A DNA stretch of 64,000 nt from Mucilaginibacter jinjuensis (GCF_028596025.1 NZ_CP117167.1:5270001-5334000), one strand, 5' to 3'. Counted from the first letter of the stretch, positions 25,737 through 35,346 are shown. The notes: generated from the sequence alone by a model not told the origin. Translations and numbers: made by a program.

Positions 25737-26954
25737 TAATTGTGCAATCTTAAGCTGAAGCATTTGCTTCTCTGTTTTCGATGCCGATAATTGAATGGCG
25801 AGCTGATAATGGCTGATGGCGTGTTGTGCATCAACCGAAGTATAAAGATACCCTAACAGCGAATGGTACTGGTGGTTGTTCGTCAGGTTCAAGTGTTCGG
25901 CCTCTGTAATGGCGCACTCATTCCCCTGTACCTTAGCTAAGGCGAAGACACGGTTAAGTGCTGCCATAGGCGAGTAAGCAATGGTTAAGAGATTATCGTA
26001 AAGCTGTAAAATGTTCTGCCATTTGTTTTCGGCTACCGGGGTGGTGTGCCAATAGGCAATGGCAGCTTCGAGGTGGTATTTAGACACATCATTACTTTCG
26101 AAGGCATTAATGAGGTAGAAGTTACCTTTTTCAATAAGGCTTTGGTCCCACAGGTTTTTGTCCTGGTTTTCCAGCAAAACAACCTCGTGGTTATCGTCAA
26201 TACGCGAGCCTATCCTCGAACTTTGAAAACACATTAATGCCAGCAGCGCATTGGTTTGCGAGGTATTGGTCAACGGGTTTTCTGTAAGCACCAGTAACAG
26301 CCTCATGGCTTCAGAACAAAGATCCTTGCGGATAAACAGATCGGCTGTTTTAGAAAAATAACCTTCGTTAAACAGCAGGTAAAGCGTGGTAAGCACTGTG
26401 CTTAATCTCGATGTAATTTCTGCCGCGGGCGGCACCTTAACATGCAATCTATCTTTACGTAATACCTCCCGCGCTCTTAGCAACCGCTTTTTAATGGTCT
26501 CCGTTTTTGCCACAAACGCATTGGCTATTTCCTGTATGCTGAAACCGCAAAGGATTTGAAGCGCCAGGCAAACCTGCGCTTCGGCCGAGTTAACGGGGTT
26601 GCAAACCGCAAAAATCATAGCCAGCTGGCTATCTGCAATATCCTTGCTATCAAATTCAAGATCGTTAACACTTTCCTGCTCATCGGTAGCAATATGCTGC
26701 TTAACCTTGCTTTCAAAAACAGCAATGTGTTTAAAGTAATCCTTGGCTTTATTTTTTGCAACGGTATAAAGCCAGGCTGTGGGGTTTTCGGGCATGCCCT
26801 TAATGGGCCAACTTTCTGATGCCTTTAAAAAAGTATCGGCAGCAATATCCTCGGCAATTTCAATATCCCTTAAATCAAATTTCTTACAGAGTACAGCTAC
26901 AATTTTACTATACTCGGTTCTAAACAGGTGCGGGGTTATTTCATGTTGCTGCAT
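25701..26954 (-). CDS. ECF sigma factor with C-terminal TPR/SnoaL-like extension (ECF42 type)
   Basis: 417 residues, roughly twice a minimal ECF sigma factor. Region 2 is at about 10-75 (AEDIAADTFLKASESWP, ENPTAWLYTVAKNKAKDYF) and region 4 at about 125-170 (LCGFSIQEIANAFVAKTETIKKRL). The 240-residue C-terminal extension is helical and TPR-like (YHSLLGYLYTSVDAQHAISHYQLAIQL), the hallmark of ECF42. That group is controlled by its own extension and by DGPF-domain partners rather than by an anti-sigma factor. The YCII/DGPF gene lies 44 bases upstream in the same operon. Confidence 0.9.
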   Translation of the reverse strand: MQQHEITPHLFRTEYSKIVAVLCKKFDLRDIEIAEDIAADTFLKASESWPIKGMPENPTAWLYTVAKNKAKDYFKHIAVFESKVKQHIATDEQESVNDLEFDSKDIADSQLAMIFAVCNPVNSAEAQVCLALQILCGFSIQEIANAFVAKTETIKKRLLRAREVLRKDRLHVKVPPAAEITSRLSTVLTTLYLLFNEGYFSKTADLFIRKDLCSEAMRLLLVLTENPLTNTSQTNALLALMCFQSSRIGSRIDDNHEVVLLENQDKNLWDQSLIEKGNFYLINAFESNDVSKYHLEAAIAYWHTTPVAENKWQNILQLYDNLLTIAYSPMAALNRVFALAKVQGNECAITEAEHLNLTNNHQYHSLLGYLYTSVDAQHAISHYQLAIQLSASKTEKQMLQLKIAQLLSPAETRGNVL

Positions 26955-26998
26955 AACAGATTAAGGCCTTTGCCTTTACGCAAAGGCCTGGGTAATTG

Positions 26999-27340
26999 TT
27001 ATAAGGGGTTAATTTCTCTTACCTCAACATTACCGCCCTGCAATAATACCGGGCAACCATTGGCCAGTTCTGCCGCCTCATCCAATGATTCAGCCTTTAC
27101 CACTATGTAGCCTAAAATTGATTCTTTGATCTCGGCATAAGGCCCGTCAGAAATAACGTTGTCAGCGTTTACTACTTTACCGGCTGGCATTAAGCGGTTG
27201 CCCCGGTCGGCCAGGTTTCCTTTGGCTGCAATACCGGCTACCCAGTTCATCCATGTTTGAGTTAAGGCCTGCATTTCTTCTGGCGATAGCTGTGGCATCG
27301 CTTTGTAATCTGCTCTGAAGATTAATAAGAAGTCTTTCAT
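26999..27340 (-). CDS. YCII/DGPF-domain protein, partner of the ECF sigma factor
   Basis: 113 residues. The motif SDGPYAEIKESILGYIVV with a preceding NADNV is the DGPF signature of YCII-related proteins, and LAN GCPVLLQGG completes the fold (split here for clarity). Genes of this type are the standard neighbours of ECF42 sigma factors and are usually their targets. It is first in the operon, 44 bases before the sigma gene. Molecular activity unknown. Confidence 0.88.
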   Translation of the reverse strand: MKDFLLIFRADYKAMPQLSPEEMQALTQTWMNWVAGIAAKGNLADRGNRLMPAGKVVNADNVISDGPYAEIKESILGYIVVKAESLDEAAELANGCPVLLQGGNVEVREINPL

Positions 27341-27560
27341 GTTTTATTTATTTAAGTTTTGCCCTGATGACGATCCTTATACCAGGATGGGGACAAACTA
27401 TGATATATTTTTATTGAACGATGATTCTGCCGTTAAGTTAAGAAAGAGTACTGACCTGACAATATAGTCTAAAACTATAGCCTTTGTTCTGAATCATCAA
27501 TTTGTTTACTAAATTGTGTTCGATGTATCATGAAGGCAGCTAAACAAAACTTTGGCTCGA

Positions 27561-27938
27561 ATGAAAAAAGTTTATTACTTAGAAGTTGATAAAAAAAGAA
27601 TCGGGCATACTGAATTTGAATATGCAGATCCTCCAATGGGTGTTGTATATGGAAAAATATTATTTAATGGGATCAAATTTCCTTATGATTTTCTCAAAGA
27701 TCATTGTGTTAAATATAATGTTCAAATAAATTCAGACGATCCTAATCATCGTTTTATAGATACGGTTATAATTCCCCGGTTAAAAGTTTTTTTACCAAGT
27801 GGAGAAGAACTAATGGGTTGGGGCGGAGCAATAAACGGCACGGAAGCGGATGGTTTTGAAATTCAATTTAGTGGTATTTCATCGGAAATAATGCAAAATG
27901 AATTTGTACATCATTATCTTAAATATTACGGGCAATAA
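27561..27938 (+). CDS. Uncharacterised small protein
   Basis: 125 residues from ATG 27561 (a TTG three codons earlier is less likely). I do not recognise the family. The protein is mostly beta (KKVYYLEV, VVYGKILFNG, RLKVFLPSG, GFEIQFSGISSE) with no signal peptide or membrane segment, compatible with a small cytoplasmic or immunity-like fold. The gene is clearly AT-richer than its neighbours, hinting at recent acquisition. Confidence 0.6.
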   Translation: MKKVYYLEVDKKRIGHTEFEYADPPMGVVYGKILFNGIKFPYDFLKDHCVKYNVQINSDDPNHRFIDTVIIPRLKVFLPSGEELMGWGGAINGTEADGFEIQFSGISSEIMQNEFVHHYLKYYGQ

Positions 27939-28015
27939 TAAATATCTACACCCTCTATGCGGGTTCTTGTTCCACTATATTCGCATGTGATCAAACCAAT
28001 ATCCTATCTTTAAAA

Positions 28016-28834
28016 ATGCACCACCAGGAATTTGCCCCTCCCGAAGAACTCCGCGATACCATTAACTGCTTTTGGTATAACAGAAGAGACGGTGCCCAAC
28101 AACAAGCTGCTTTCGAAGTTCAGCCCGATGGCTATGCCGAAATTATTTTTTACTTCGGGAGTACTATCAGCTACGTTCATAATGGCGACTTGCAGCCCTT
28201 GCCTTCGCCATTTATGATGGGGCTACTTAACCAGCCTGCCCTATTTTACGCCCAAAACCGTTTAGAGATTATCGGCATTAGATGTTTCCCCTGGACGGTG
28301 TTCGACTTGCTCGGCCTGCCTTCTGATAAAGGTAGCGTGCATATATTTGAGCATCCTATAGCCCAGTTGCAACCTACATTAAGCAAGTGGATTAAGGCTG
28401 GCCAAATAGAGGAATCCCTAACCGAGATTAAACAATTTTTGCTGAATGCACGGTCGGCTATTGCCAATAGCAGCATGTTGTTTAAAGCTGGTGTTGCCAT
28501 GCGCAATGCCAACGGTACTATACCGGTAAGCGAAGTAGCAGCCGCAGCACATGCCACCGTGCGCACACTGGAACGGAATTTCAAGCAATCATCCGGCTAT
28601 ACGGTTAAAGATGTTTCGGCATTAATGCGCTTTGAGCAGGTGCGCAACCGTTTATGGCAACAGCCGGGTGCCAGCCTCTCTGCCCTGGCGCATGAGTTTG
28701 GTTACACCGATCAATCACATCTCAGCAGGGAATTTAAACGCTACAGCGGCAGCACACCCGCAGCATTTGCACGCAAAGCAAAGAAAGATAAGCAGGAACT
28801 GGGCGATGATTTTGTCGCGTTTGTACAATCCTAA
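28016..28834 (+). CDS. AraC-family regulator with DUF6597-type N-terminus
   Basis: 272 residues. The N-terminal part (LRDTINCFWYNRR, then VQPDGYAEIIFYFG, then GIRCFPWTVFDLLGLP) matches the DUF6597 sensor module. The C-terminal domain is AraC-type (VSEVAAAAHATVRTLERNFKQSSG, then LSALAHEFGYTDQSHLSREFKRYSG). It is unlike the paralogous AraC set of this window. It lies 43 bases upstream of the FAD monooxygenase on the same strand and is likely its regulator. Confidence 0.9.
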   Translation: MHHQEFAPPEELRDTINCFWYNRRDGAQQQAAFEVQPDGYAEIIFYFGSTISYVHNGDLQPLPSPFMMGLLNQPALFYAQNRLEIIGIRCFPWTVFDLLGLPSDKGSVHIFEHPIAQLQPTLSKWIKAGQIEESLTEIKQFLLNARSAIANSSMLFKAGVAMRNANGTIPVSEVAAAAHATVRTLERNFKQSSGYTVKDVSALMRFEQVRNRLWQQPGASLSALAHEFGYTDQSHLSREFKRYSGSTPAAFARKAKKDKQELGDDFVAFVQS

Positions 28835-28877
28835 GGCTGTAAGGTTCCTCACCTTTGTGTTGTAATAATTCATAACC

Positions 28878-30422
28878 ATGAACACAACACATCAACATCA
28901 TAAATCAATACAAACTCAATCTATTTACGACGTTATCATCTCCGGCGCAGGTCCTGTAGGCTTATTCCTGGCTTGCGAACTGGCTCTGGCCAAATGCTCG
29001 GTACTGGTACTTGAAAAGGCGGCAGACCCGCACTCGCCCCTCAAGCAAATGCCTTTCGGTATCCGGGGGCTATCCTCCCTTTCTATCGAAACGCTTTACC
29101 GCCGCAATATGTTCAACGAGCTCCAACTCTATAAACGCCTTAAAAGCCCGCACCAAAACGCTGGTGAAGGCTCACGCAGGCAGGTTGGGCATTTCGCGGG
29201 TATCCCATTCCATGAGGGTGATATCGATGCTTCACACTGGCAATACCGTTTACCCAGCGCTACCCCTACCAGCTTAATGTCTGAAATGCAGGAGCTCGAA
29301 TCCATTTTCGCCCATCGTGCCGAAGCTCTGGGTGTGGTTATCAAACGCGGAATGGCTATTACCGGCTACGAGCAAACGGAGGAAGAGGTAACGGTTCAAG
29401 CAGGCGATCAATCTTTCCGAGCCAAATGGCTGGTAGGTTGCGATGGTGCCCGAAGCGCTGTACGCAAGCTAGGCAATTTTGAATTTGCCGGTACCGAGCC
29501 GCAATTTACCGGCTATACCGCCAAGGTTGATATTGCCGACCCCGAGAAGCTTAAACCCGGTAGAAACGTTACGCCGAATGGTATGTACATGCAATCGCAA
29601 CCGGGCTACCTGATGATCCAGGATTTTGATGCCGGGGCATTTCATAGTTCGGATGAGCAGATAACGCTTCAACATCTGCAGGAGGTGCTACGCCGTATTT
29701 CCAGCACCGACGTTACCCTCACCGCCCTGCATGCCGCTACCACCTGGACGGACAGGGCGCGACAAGCTACCGCCTACCTGGACGGACGGACAATTTTAGC
29801 AGGCGATGCTGCACACATCCACGCACCATTGGGCGGGCAAGGCCTTAACCTCGGCCTGGGTGATGCCATGAACCTGGGTTGGAAACTTGCCGCAACGATC
29901 CATAATAAAGCCCCTGAAGGTTTACTGGATACTTATTTTACTGAACGCCACCCTATTGGTGTACAGGTACTGGATTGGTCGCGTGCACAGGTTTACATCA
30001 TGGAGCCAACCCCGCAAGCACAGGCCATGCATGCCGTCATTCGTGATTTAATGAATACTCCCGATGGTGCCACCTATTTTGCAGGCCGCGTATGGGGCAT
30101 TAACACACAATACAACCTCGGTGGTAACCATCCGCTTATTGGTCGCAGTACACCCAATTTTGAGCTGGAGGATGGCACAACTATAGGCGATTTAATGCAC
30201 AATGGGCTGGGCATTTTGCTTGATTTTAGAGCGAGTGATTCACTCAAAACTTTAGCCGGGCAGTATGGTGATCAGCTAAAATATGTTACAGGCCATGCCA
30301 AAGAGCAACTGGGCTTAAGCGCCGTATTGATAAGGCCCGATGGTATTGTTGCCTGGCTTGCTGAAGATGAAGTGGATCAGCAATCGATAAAACAGGCTAT
30401 TGCGCATTGGTTTAAGCAATAG
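28878..30422 (+). CDS. FAD-dependent aromatic-type monooxygenase
   Basis: 514 residues of the PheA/TfdB-like FAD-binding family. The ADP-binding fold is at about 22-50 (ISGAGPVGLFLACELALAK). WLVGCDGARSAVRK is the conserved DG motif. TILAGDAAHIHAPLGGQGLNLG is the GD motif that contacts the FAD ribose and pyrophosphate. The C-terminal 100 residues form the thioredoxin-like tail common in phenol hydroxylase relatives. It should hydroxylate or epoxidise an aromatic or polyketide-like substrate with NAD(P)H and oxygen. Paired with the AraC gene just upstream. Confidence 0.9.
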   Translation: MNTTHQHHKSIQTQSIYDVIISGAGPVGLFLACELALAKCSVLVLEKAADPHSPLKQMPFGIRGLSSLSIETLYRRNMFNELQLYKRLKSPHQNAGEGSRRQVGHFAGIPFHEGDIDASHWQYRLPSATPTSLMSEMQELESIFAHRAEALGVVIKRGMAITGYEQTEEEVTVQAGDQSFRAKWLVGCDGARSAVRKLGNFEFAGTEPQFTGYTAKVDIADPEKLKPGRNVTPNGMYMQSQPGYLMIQDFDAGAFHSSDEQITLQHLQEVLRRISSTDVTLTALHAATTWTDRARQATAYLDGRTILAGDAAHIHAPLGGQGLNLGLGDAMNLGWKLAATIHNKAPEGLLDTYFTERHPIGVQVLDWSRAQVYIMEPTPQAQAMHAVIRDLMNTPDGATYFAGRVWGINTQYNLGGNHPLIGRSTPNFELEDGTTIGDLMHNGLGILLDFRASDSLKTLAGQYGDQLKYVTGHAKEQLGLSAVLIRPDGIVAWLAEDEVDQQSIKQAIAHWFKQ

Positions 30423-30432
30423 CCTGTGAATA

Positions 30433-31338
30433 CTAATTAAATGTTTGCCGAAACTCCAGCGGGGAAACATTCATTTTCTTTTTAAAGAGCTTATTAAATG
30501 ATTGCGGATGTTCGAACCCCAGCTGGTAAGCAATTTCAGCAACGGAAAAGTTGGTTACAGAAAGGTATTCTTTTGCTTTCTCAATCAACTTTTCCTGAAT
30601 ATGCTGTTGGGCACTTTGCCCGGTAAGCGACCGTAATACATCGCTCAAATAATGAGGCGACAGATGCAGTTGATCGGCCAGTGCTTCAACCGAAGGGAGC
30701 CCTTTTTCCAAACTGCTCTTGTTGTCAAGATATTCATTCAAAAGTGTTTCCACCCTGGTTAGTATATCGTGATTTACGGCTTTGCGGGTAATAAACTGCC
30801 TTTCATAAAACCGGTTACTGTAGTTTAGTAACAGATCGATCTGTGAAAGAATAATATCCTGCGTGTGCCTGTCGATATGCTGGTATTCTTCTTCAATTTT
30901 TTGAAAAATCTCTACAATATTCTTCTCTTCTTTTTCCGAAAGATGCAGTGCTTCATTAACCTTATATGAGAAAAAACCATAACCTTTAATGGTGGTGGCA
31001 AGGGGGTGCTTGTACAAAAAATCGGGATGCACAAACAAAGCATACCCGGATGAAGGGCTCAGCGCATCGGCAAAGGGGCTATCTAACGAGAGCACCTGTT
31101 TAGGCGCAACAAAAGTCATGAGGCCTTTATCGTAATCATAATATTGCTGCCCATATTTAGTTTTGGCGTTAATATTCTTTTTCAAAGAGATACAATAAAA
31201 ATTCATTGCAAAACGCTCCCATATCAATTCATCCGTAAACTTAATATCCCCTACCCGTACTACACTCACTAAAGGGTGCAGCGGCTCGGGCAGTGATAAT
31301 AAACGATGGTTTTCTGATATAGAATTAATGAGATGCAT
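30433..31338 (-). CDS. AraC-family transcriptional regulator
   Basis: 301 residues, near full-length similarity to the regulators at 17806 and 35347 (shared LHPLVSVV, KYGQQYYDYD, HPDFLYKHPLA, then EKAKEYLSVTNFSVAEIAYQLGF). The C-terminal helix-turn-helix pair is intact. It lies 55 bases downstream of an SDR gene on the same strand and converges with the monooxygenase gene, with only 10 bases between stops. Confidence 0.92.
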   Translation of the reverse strand: MHLINSISENHRLLSLPEPLHPLVSVVRVGDIKFTDELIWERFAMNFYCISLKKNINAKTKYGQQYYDYDKGLMTFVAPKQVLSLDSPFADALSPSSGYALFVHPDFLYKHPLATTIKGYGFFSYKVNEALHLSEKEEKNIVEIFQKIEEEYQHIDRHTQDIILSQIDLLLNYSNRFYERQFITRKAVNHDILTRVETLLNEYLDNKSSLEKGLPSVEALADQLHLSPHYLSDVLRSLTGQSAQQHIQEKLIEKAKEYLSVTNFSVAEIAYQLGFEHPQSFNKLFKKKMNVSPLEFRQTFN

Positions 31339-31393
31339 CTTTCTTTTTCTTCAAATTTACACGATAAAGCATTACAGGCCTGCTCTTTGTTTT

Positions 31394-32200
31394 TTATTCT
31401 CCTAAAATTTGCTTTCTGATCTCTTTTCTCGATTCCTCACTTCCTATTTCCAGGCGTCTGGCATACATGGCCTTTGCATCATCGCCTGCAACATAACGGA
31501 CCTGGTCTTTACCATCAGTGGCGGCTTCGTAAACAACCCCTGCAATTTGTTCGGCTGTTGCAGCATTCTGCATCATGGCTTCAACAAGGCCAAACAACTT
31601 ATCATCTAAATCTTTATAGGCGGGGTGCGAGCTTCGGTCGAGAGATCTGTCTAAAAAATCGGTTGCAATACCGCCGGGCGCTACTGTTTTGATACCTATG
31701 TTATGCAAACCCAATTCGAACGACATACTTTCTGACCAGCCTTCTATACCAAATTTGGTAGCATGATAAATAGAATTTAAGGGAAAACCCAATAAACCAC
31801 CCATAGAGGTTGTACTGATAAACAACCCGCTTTTCTTTTCCCTAAAATGTGGGATAAAAGCATGCGTAACCCTTATTACACCCAAAAGGTTAGTATTAAC
31901 CTGCTTTAAAATCTGCTCATCGCTCAAGGCCTCCAAAGCACCCATTAACCCATATCCTGCGTTGTTAAACACTACATCTATTGGGTGCAGGGCAATAGAT
32001 GTAGTAACCGCGTTTTTAATTTGCTCGGTATTGGTTACATCCAGCGGCAATAAGGTTACATTTTCTAATTGGCTTAGCTCGGTTTCCTTTTCAGGGTTTC
32101 GCATGGTGGCAATTACATTCCAGCCTTTTGATTGAAATAGTTTAGCAGTAGCTTTTCCTAAACCTGTTGAAGCCCCTGTTATAAATATTGTTTTTTGCAT
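31394..32200 (-). CDS. Short-chain dehydrogenase/reductase (classical SDR)
   Basis: 268 residues. Cofactor motif TGASTGLGKA at 7-16, NNAG in the fourth strand, and the active-site serine followed by YHATK (Y-x3-K) show a complete catalytic set. The IATMRNP after the second strand has an arginine, which favours NADP(H). It is the first gene of a pair with the AraC regulator and diverges from the aldo/keto reductase gene across 213 bases. Substrate unknown. Confidence 0.92.
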   Translation of the reverse strand: MQKTIFITGASTGLGKATAKLFQSKGWNVIATMRNPEKETELSQLENVTLLPLDVTNTEQIKNAVTTSIALHPIDVVFNNAGYGLMGALEALSDEQILKQVNTNLLGVIRVTHAFIPHFREKKSGLFISTTSMGGLLGFPLNSIYHATKFGIEGWSESMSFELGLHNIGIKTVAPGGIATDFLDRSLDRSSHPAYKDLDDKLFGLVEAMMQNAATAEQIAGVVYEAATDGKDQVRYVAGDDAKAMYARRLEIGSEESRKEIRKQILGE

Positions 32201-32413
32201 TTTTCTACGTGTTTAAAATTCACACCGCAAAAATCCAACAAATGCTAATGACGGGTGTTTCCAGATCGGGTATAATTGTATCCAAACTGCGGATATTATT
32301 TTTAGTCGGATTCGAAAGAAACCGAGCCATACAAGCAAGTAATTTGAGCTGTACAGGAAACAGCCGATAAACTAAACGACTGATCTTTGTGCTGTTAATA
32401 AACATAGTCAACA

Positions 32414-33385
32414 ATGAAAAACATAACAAAAATACAACTGGGCAAAAATGGCCCCCTTGTTTCTAAACTGGGTTTGGGCTGCATGCGCATGTCGTCTGTT
32501 TGGGGAGGACCAACTAATGATGAAAATGAAAGCATCGCTACTATTCAATCAGCTTTAGATAACGGCATCAATTTTTTAAACACCGGCGATTTTTATGGTG
32601 CAGGCCATAACGAACTGCTGGTAGGCAAAGCCATTAAAGGCCGTAGGGACGATGCTTTTATCAGCGTTAAATTTGGCGCTATATTTCACAATGGCCAATG
32701 GCTGGGTTTGGATCTTCGCCCTATCGCTATCAAAAACTTTATCAATTACTCATTGGTACGTTTGGGTATCGATACCATCGACCTGTACCAACCATGCCGA
32801 TTAGATAATAGCGTACCTGTAGAAGATGTGATTGGCACAGTAGCCGACCTGATTAAAGAAGGCAAAGTACGCCACCTCGGCGTATCTGAAATAACAGCCG
32901 ATCAATTGCGCCAGGCTAACAGTGTATATCCTGTAAGCGCATTGGAAATAGGTTATTCATTGGCAGACCGCCAAATAGAAAAAGACCTGTTACCCACAGC
33001 CAAAGAACTGGGCATAGGTGTAGTAGCCTTTGCCAACACAGCCGAAGGTTTGTTAACAGGCGAAATGAAAGCACCACTGCCTGCTAATAGCTATCATAAT
33101 CATTTCTCGCGTTTTCAGGGTGAGAACCTGGTTAAGAACCTCGAAAAAGTGGAAGTGCTAAAGCAAATGGCAGCAGACAAAGGCTTTACGCCAACACAAC
33201 TAGCTATTGCCTGGGTAAATGCACAATGCAATGATATTATGCCATTGGTGAGCATGAGCCGCAGAACACGTTTGCCTGAAAACATGCAAGCTATGGAAAT
33301 TGAATTCACGCCTGAAGAAATGAATACTTTAAACACCCAGTTTGCACCGGGTGCCATAGTTGGCAGCACTTATTTACAACGATAA
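32414..33385 (+). CDS. Aldo/keto reductase with Cys at the usual His position
   Basis: 323 residues of the aldo/keto reductase TIM barrel. Of the catalytic tetrad, D59 and Y61 (TGDFYGAGHNE) and K86 (ISVKFG) are present, but the usual histidine is C128 (LYQPCRLD). Relatives with QPARLD at this place are known to me as a common subgroup, so this is a variant active site rather than a broken gene. GKVRHLGVSE and the cofactor loop near the C-terminus support NADP(H) use. It is followed by a palindromic repeat element that may end its transcript. Confidence 0.9.
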   Translation: MKNITKIQLGKNGPLVSKLGLGCMRMSSVWGGPTNDENESIATIQSALDNGINFLNTGDFYGAGHNELLVGKAIKGRRDDAFISVKFGAIFHNGQWLGLDLRPIAIKNFINYSLVRLGIDTIDLYQPCRLDNSVPVEDVIGTVADLIKEGKVRHLGVSEITADQLRQANSVYPVSALEIGYSLADRQIEKDLLPTAKELGIGVVAFANTAEGLLTGEMKAPLPANSYHNHFSRFQGENLVKNLEKVEVLKQMAADKGFTPTQLAIAWVNAQCNDIMPLVSMSRRTRLPENMQAMEIEFTPEEMNTLNTQFAPGAIVGSTYLQR

Positions 33386-33390
33386 ATATT

Positions 33391-33509
33391 AGGAGGGGTT
33401 ACACAATATCGAACACTGAATATCCAATATTGAATAATGAAGGAATGCTTCGATATTGAATATTCAAAATTTATTATTCGATATTATACAACTCATGTGT
33501 ACCCCTCCT
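33391..33509. repeat. Intergenic palindromic element with inverted ends (MITE/REP-like)
   Basis: About 119 bases flanked by AGGAGGGGTTACACA (33391-33405) and its near inverse TGTGTACCCCTCCT (33496-33509). The interior repeats variants of ATATCGAATATTGAA in both orientations, so the whole folds into a long imperfect hairpin. No protein is coded. It looks like a miniature repeat family member and could double as a transcription terminator for the aldo/keto reductase gene. Confidence 0.65.
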
Positions 33510-33528
33510 ATTTTATATCTTTATATCC

Positions 33529-34341
33529 ATGACTAACCCAACCGAAATAATACCGGGCGTGATCTTTTACTCTTACCTCTCCACCGCGCGAAAGGATAAG
33601 GTTGGGTTTCTGTCGCATAACACCCTGGTAATGCAGGTTTCGGGGCAGTTTACGTTGGAAACATCTGGTCAGAAAATTTCGATGAGAGGTGGTCAAATGT
33701 TGCTGATCGGTAAAAACCAACTGGCGCAAATTACCAAAACCCCACTGCCTGATGAGGATTACGAAACTATCGTTATTTCCTTGCAGGAAGATCTGCTCAG
33801 AAAAATTGCGCACGATGAACACATTGAATTACCGCAGAAATACACCGGTCCGTCAAATATTTTAATCCCCGGGAACGATTTTTTGCAGGGCTACTTTCAA
33901 TCTGTAATACCTTATGTGCGGAACGCTTCAGAAAAGTTAACAACCGAAATGGGCATTTTAAAAGTGCACGAAGGCGTAAAGCTATTGCTGCATAGCATGC
34001 CCGAACTCAAAGCGTTCTTATTCGATTTTTCTGAGCCTTATAAAATTGATCTGGAAAAGTTTATGCTCAGCAATTTCCATTTCAATATCCCTGTCGAGAA
34101 ATTTGCACAACTTACTGGTAGAAGCCTTGCGGGCTTTAAGCGCGATTTTCAGAAAATATTCAACATGGCACCCCGTCATTGGTTACAGGAAAAACGCCTG
34201 ACCGAAGCCCGACATATTATAGAAACCAGGCACAAGAAACCATCTGCCATTTACCTCGACCTGGGGTTTGAAAGCCTCTCTCATTTCTCGCACGCTTTTA
34301 AGAAAAAGTTTGGAAAGGCTCCAACTGAGTGGCTACAGTAA
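33529..34341 (+). CDS. AraC-family transcriptional regulator (ExsA-like layout)
   Basis: 270 residues. The N-terminal half is a cupin-like sensor (GQFTLETSGQKISMRGGQMLLIG). The C-terminal half is the AraC domain (VEKFAQLTGRSLAGFKRDFQKIF, then SAIYLDLGFESLSHFSHAFKKKFGKAPTEW). It belongs to a different subgroup from the 17806/30433/35347 set. It precedes an SDR gene by 90 bases on the same strand and is its likely regulator. Confidence 0.9.
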   Translation: MTNPTEIIPGVIFYSYLSTARKDKVGFLSHNTLVMQVSGQFTLETSGQKISMRGGQMLLIGKNQLAQITKTPLPDEDYETIVISLQEDLLRKIAHDEHIELPQKYTGPSNILIPGNDFLQGYFQSVIPYVRNASEKLTTEMGILKVHEGVKLLLHSMPELKAFLFDFSEPYKIDLEKFMLSNFHFNIPVEKFAQLTGRSLAGFKRDFQKIFNMAPRHWLQEKRLTEARHIIETRHKKPSAIYLDLGFESLSHFSHAFKKKFGKAPTEWLQ

Positions 34342-34431
34342 CTCTCATTTCGCCTACAAAATCCCTCAATTAGGCTACATCCCAAAACTTGTATCTAACC
34401 ACCTTTGATGTATCATTAATTGAAAGACAAC

Positions 34432-35283
34432 ATGACACATCAAAATGAAAATTCGACTGCTAAGGTTTGGTTTATAACAGGTGCATCACGTGGCTTTGGC
34501 CGCGTTTGGGCCGATGCTGCCTTAAAACGTGGTGATAAGGTTGCTGCCACTGCACGCAAACTGGAAAGCATTGCTGATTTAAAAGAGAAGTATGGCGAAA
34601 ACGTACTAACCCTTGAGCTCGACGTTACCAATGCAGACCAGGCAAAAGCTGCCGTAACACAAGCCCACGCACATTTCGGCAGGCTGGACATTGTGCTTAA
34701 TAATGCCGGCTACTCTTTAGTGGGTACCATTGAGGAAGCCAGTGCAGATGATGTAAGGGCATTGTACGAAACCAATATTTTCGGTACGCTTGCGGTTATA
34801 CAGGCGGCATTGCCTTTACTGCGTACGCAGGGTGGCGGCCATATCCTCGGCACTTCAAGCGGGCTTGGGCATGTAACTATGCCGGTTATCGGCTATTATG
34901 CCTCTTCGAAATGGGCGTTCGAGGCCATTCACGAAAGTCTGGCGGCAGAGGTTGCACCTTTTGGCATTAAGGTTACTATTATAGAGCCGGGTGCTTATGC
35001 CACTGAGTTCGGCAGCCAGGATTCTTTAAAGTTTGCAGCCGGTATGGAGATCTACACCGATTTTAAAACACAGTTTGTAGACCGGTTAAGAACTTTAGAG
35101 CGTGGCGACCCGGAAGCTACGCCGCAAGCACTTTTCCAGATTGTTGATGCAGAAAACCCACCTTTACGATTTAACCTCGGTAGTCACAATTTAGGCTGGG
35201 TGCGCGATGCGTACAACGAGCGTTTGGCAACCTGGGAAGCATGGCAAGAGGTATCAAACTCGGCACAGGGCGAACCCAAATAA
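34432..35283 (+). CDS. Short-chain dehydrogenase/reductase
   Basis: 283 residues from ATG 34432; the TTG four codons upstream is less likely. Motifs TGASRGFGR, NNAGYSLVG, and YYASSK (Y-x3-K) mark a classical, catalytically complete SDR, with R after the second strand suggesting NADP(H). It lies between two AraC genes on the same strand. Substrate unknown. Confidence 0.92.
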   Translation: MTHQNENSTAKVWFITGASRGFGRVWADAALKRGDKVAATARKLESIADLKEKYGENVLTLELDVTNADQAKAAVTQAHAHFGRLDIVLNNAGYSLVGTIEEASADDVRALYETNIFGTLAVIQAALPLLRTQGGGHILGTSSGLGHVTMPVIGYYASSKWAFEAIHESLAAEVAPFGIKVTIIEPGAYATEFGSQDSLKFAAGMEIYTDFKTQFVDRLRTLERGDPEATPQALFQIVDAENPPLRFNLGSHNLGWVRDAYNERLATWEAWQEVSNSAQGEPK

Positions 35284-35346
35284 AACAGTAGCCAATATAA
35301 CCGGTAATTAAAACGTTATCGGTTATATTGCTTTAAATTTTTCGGC

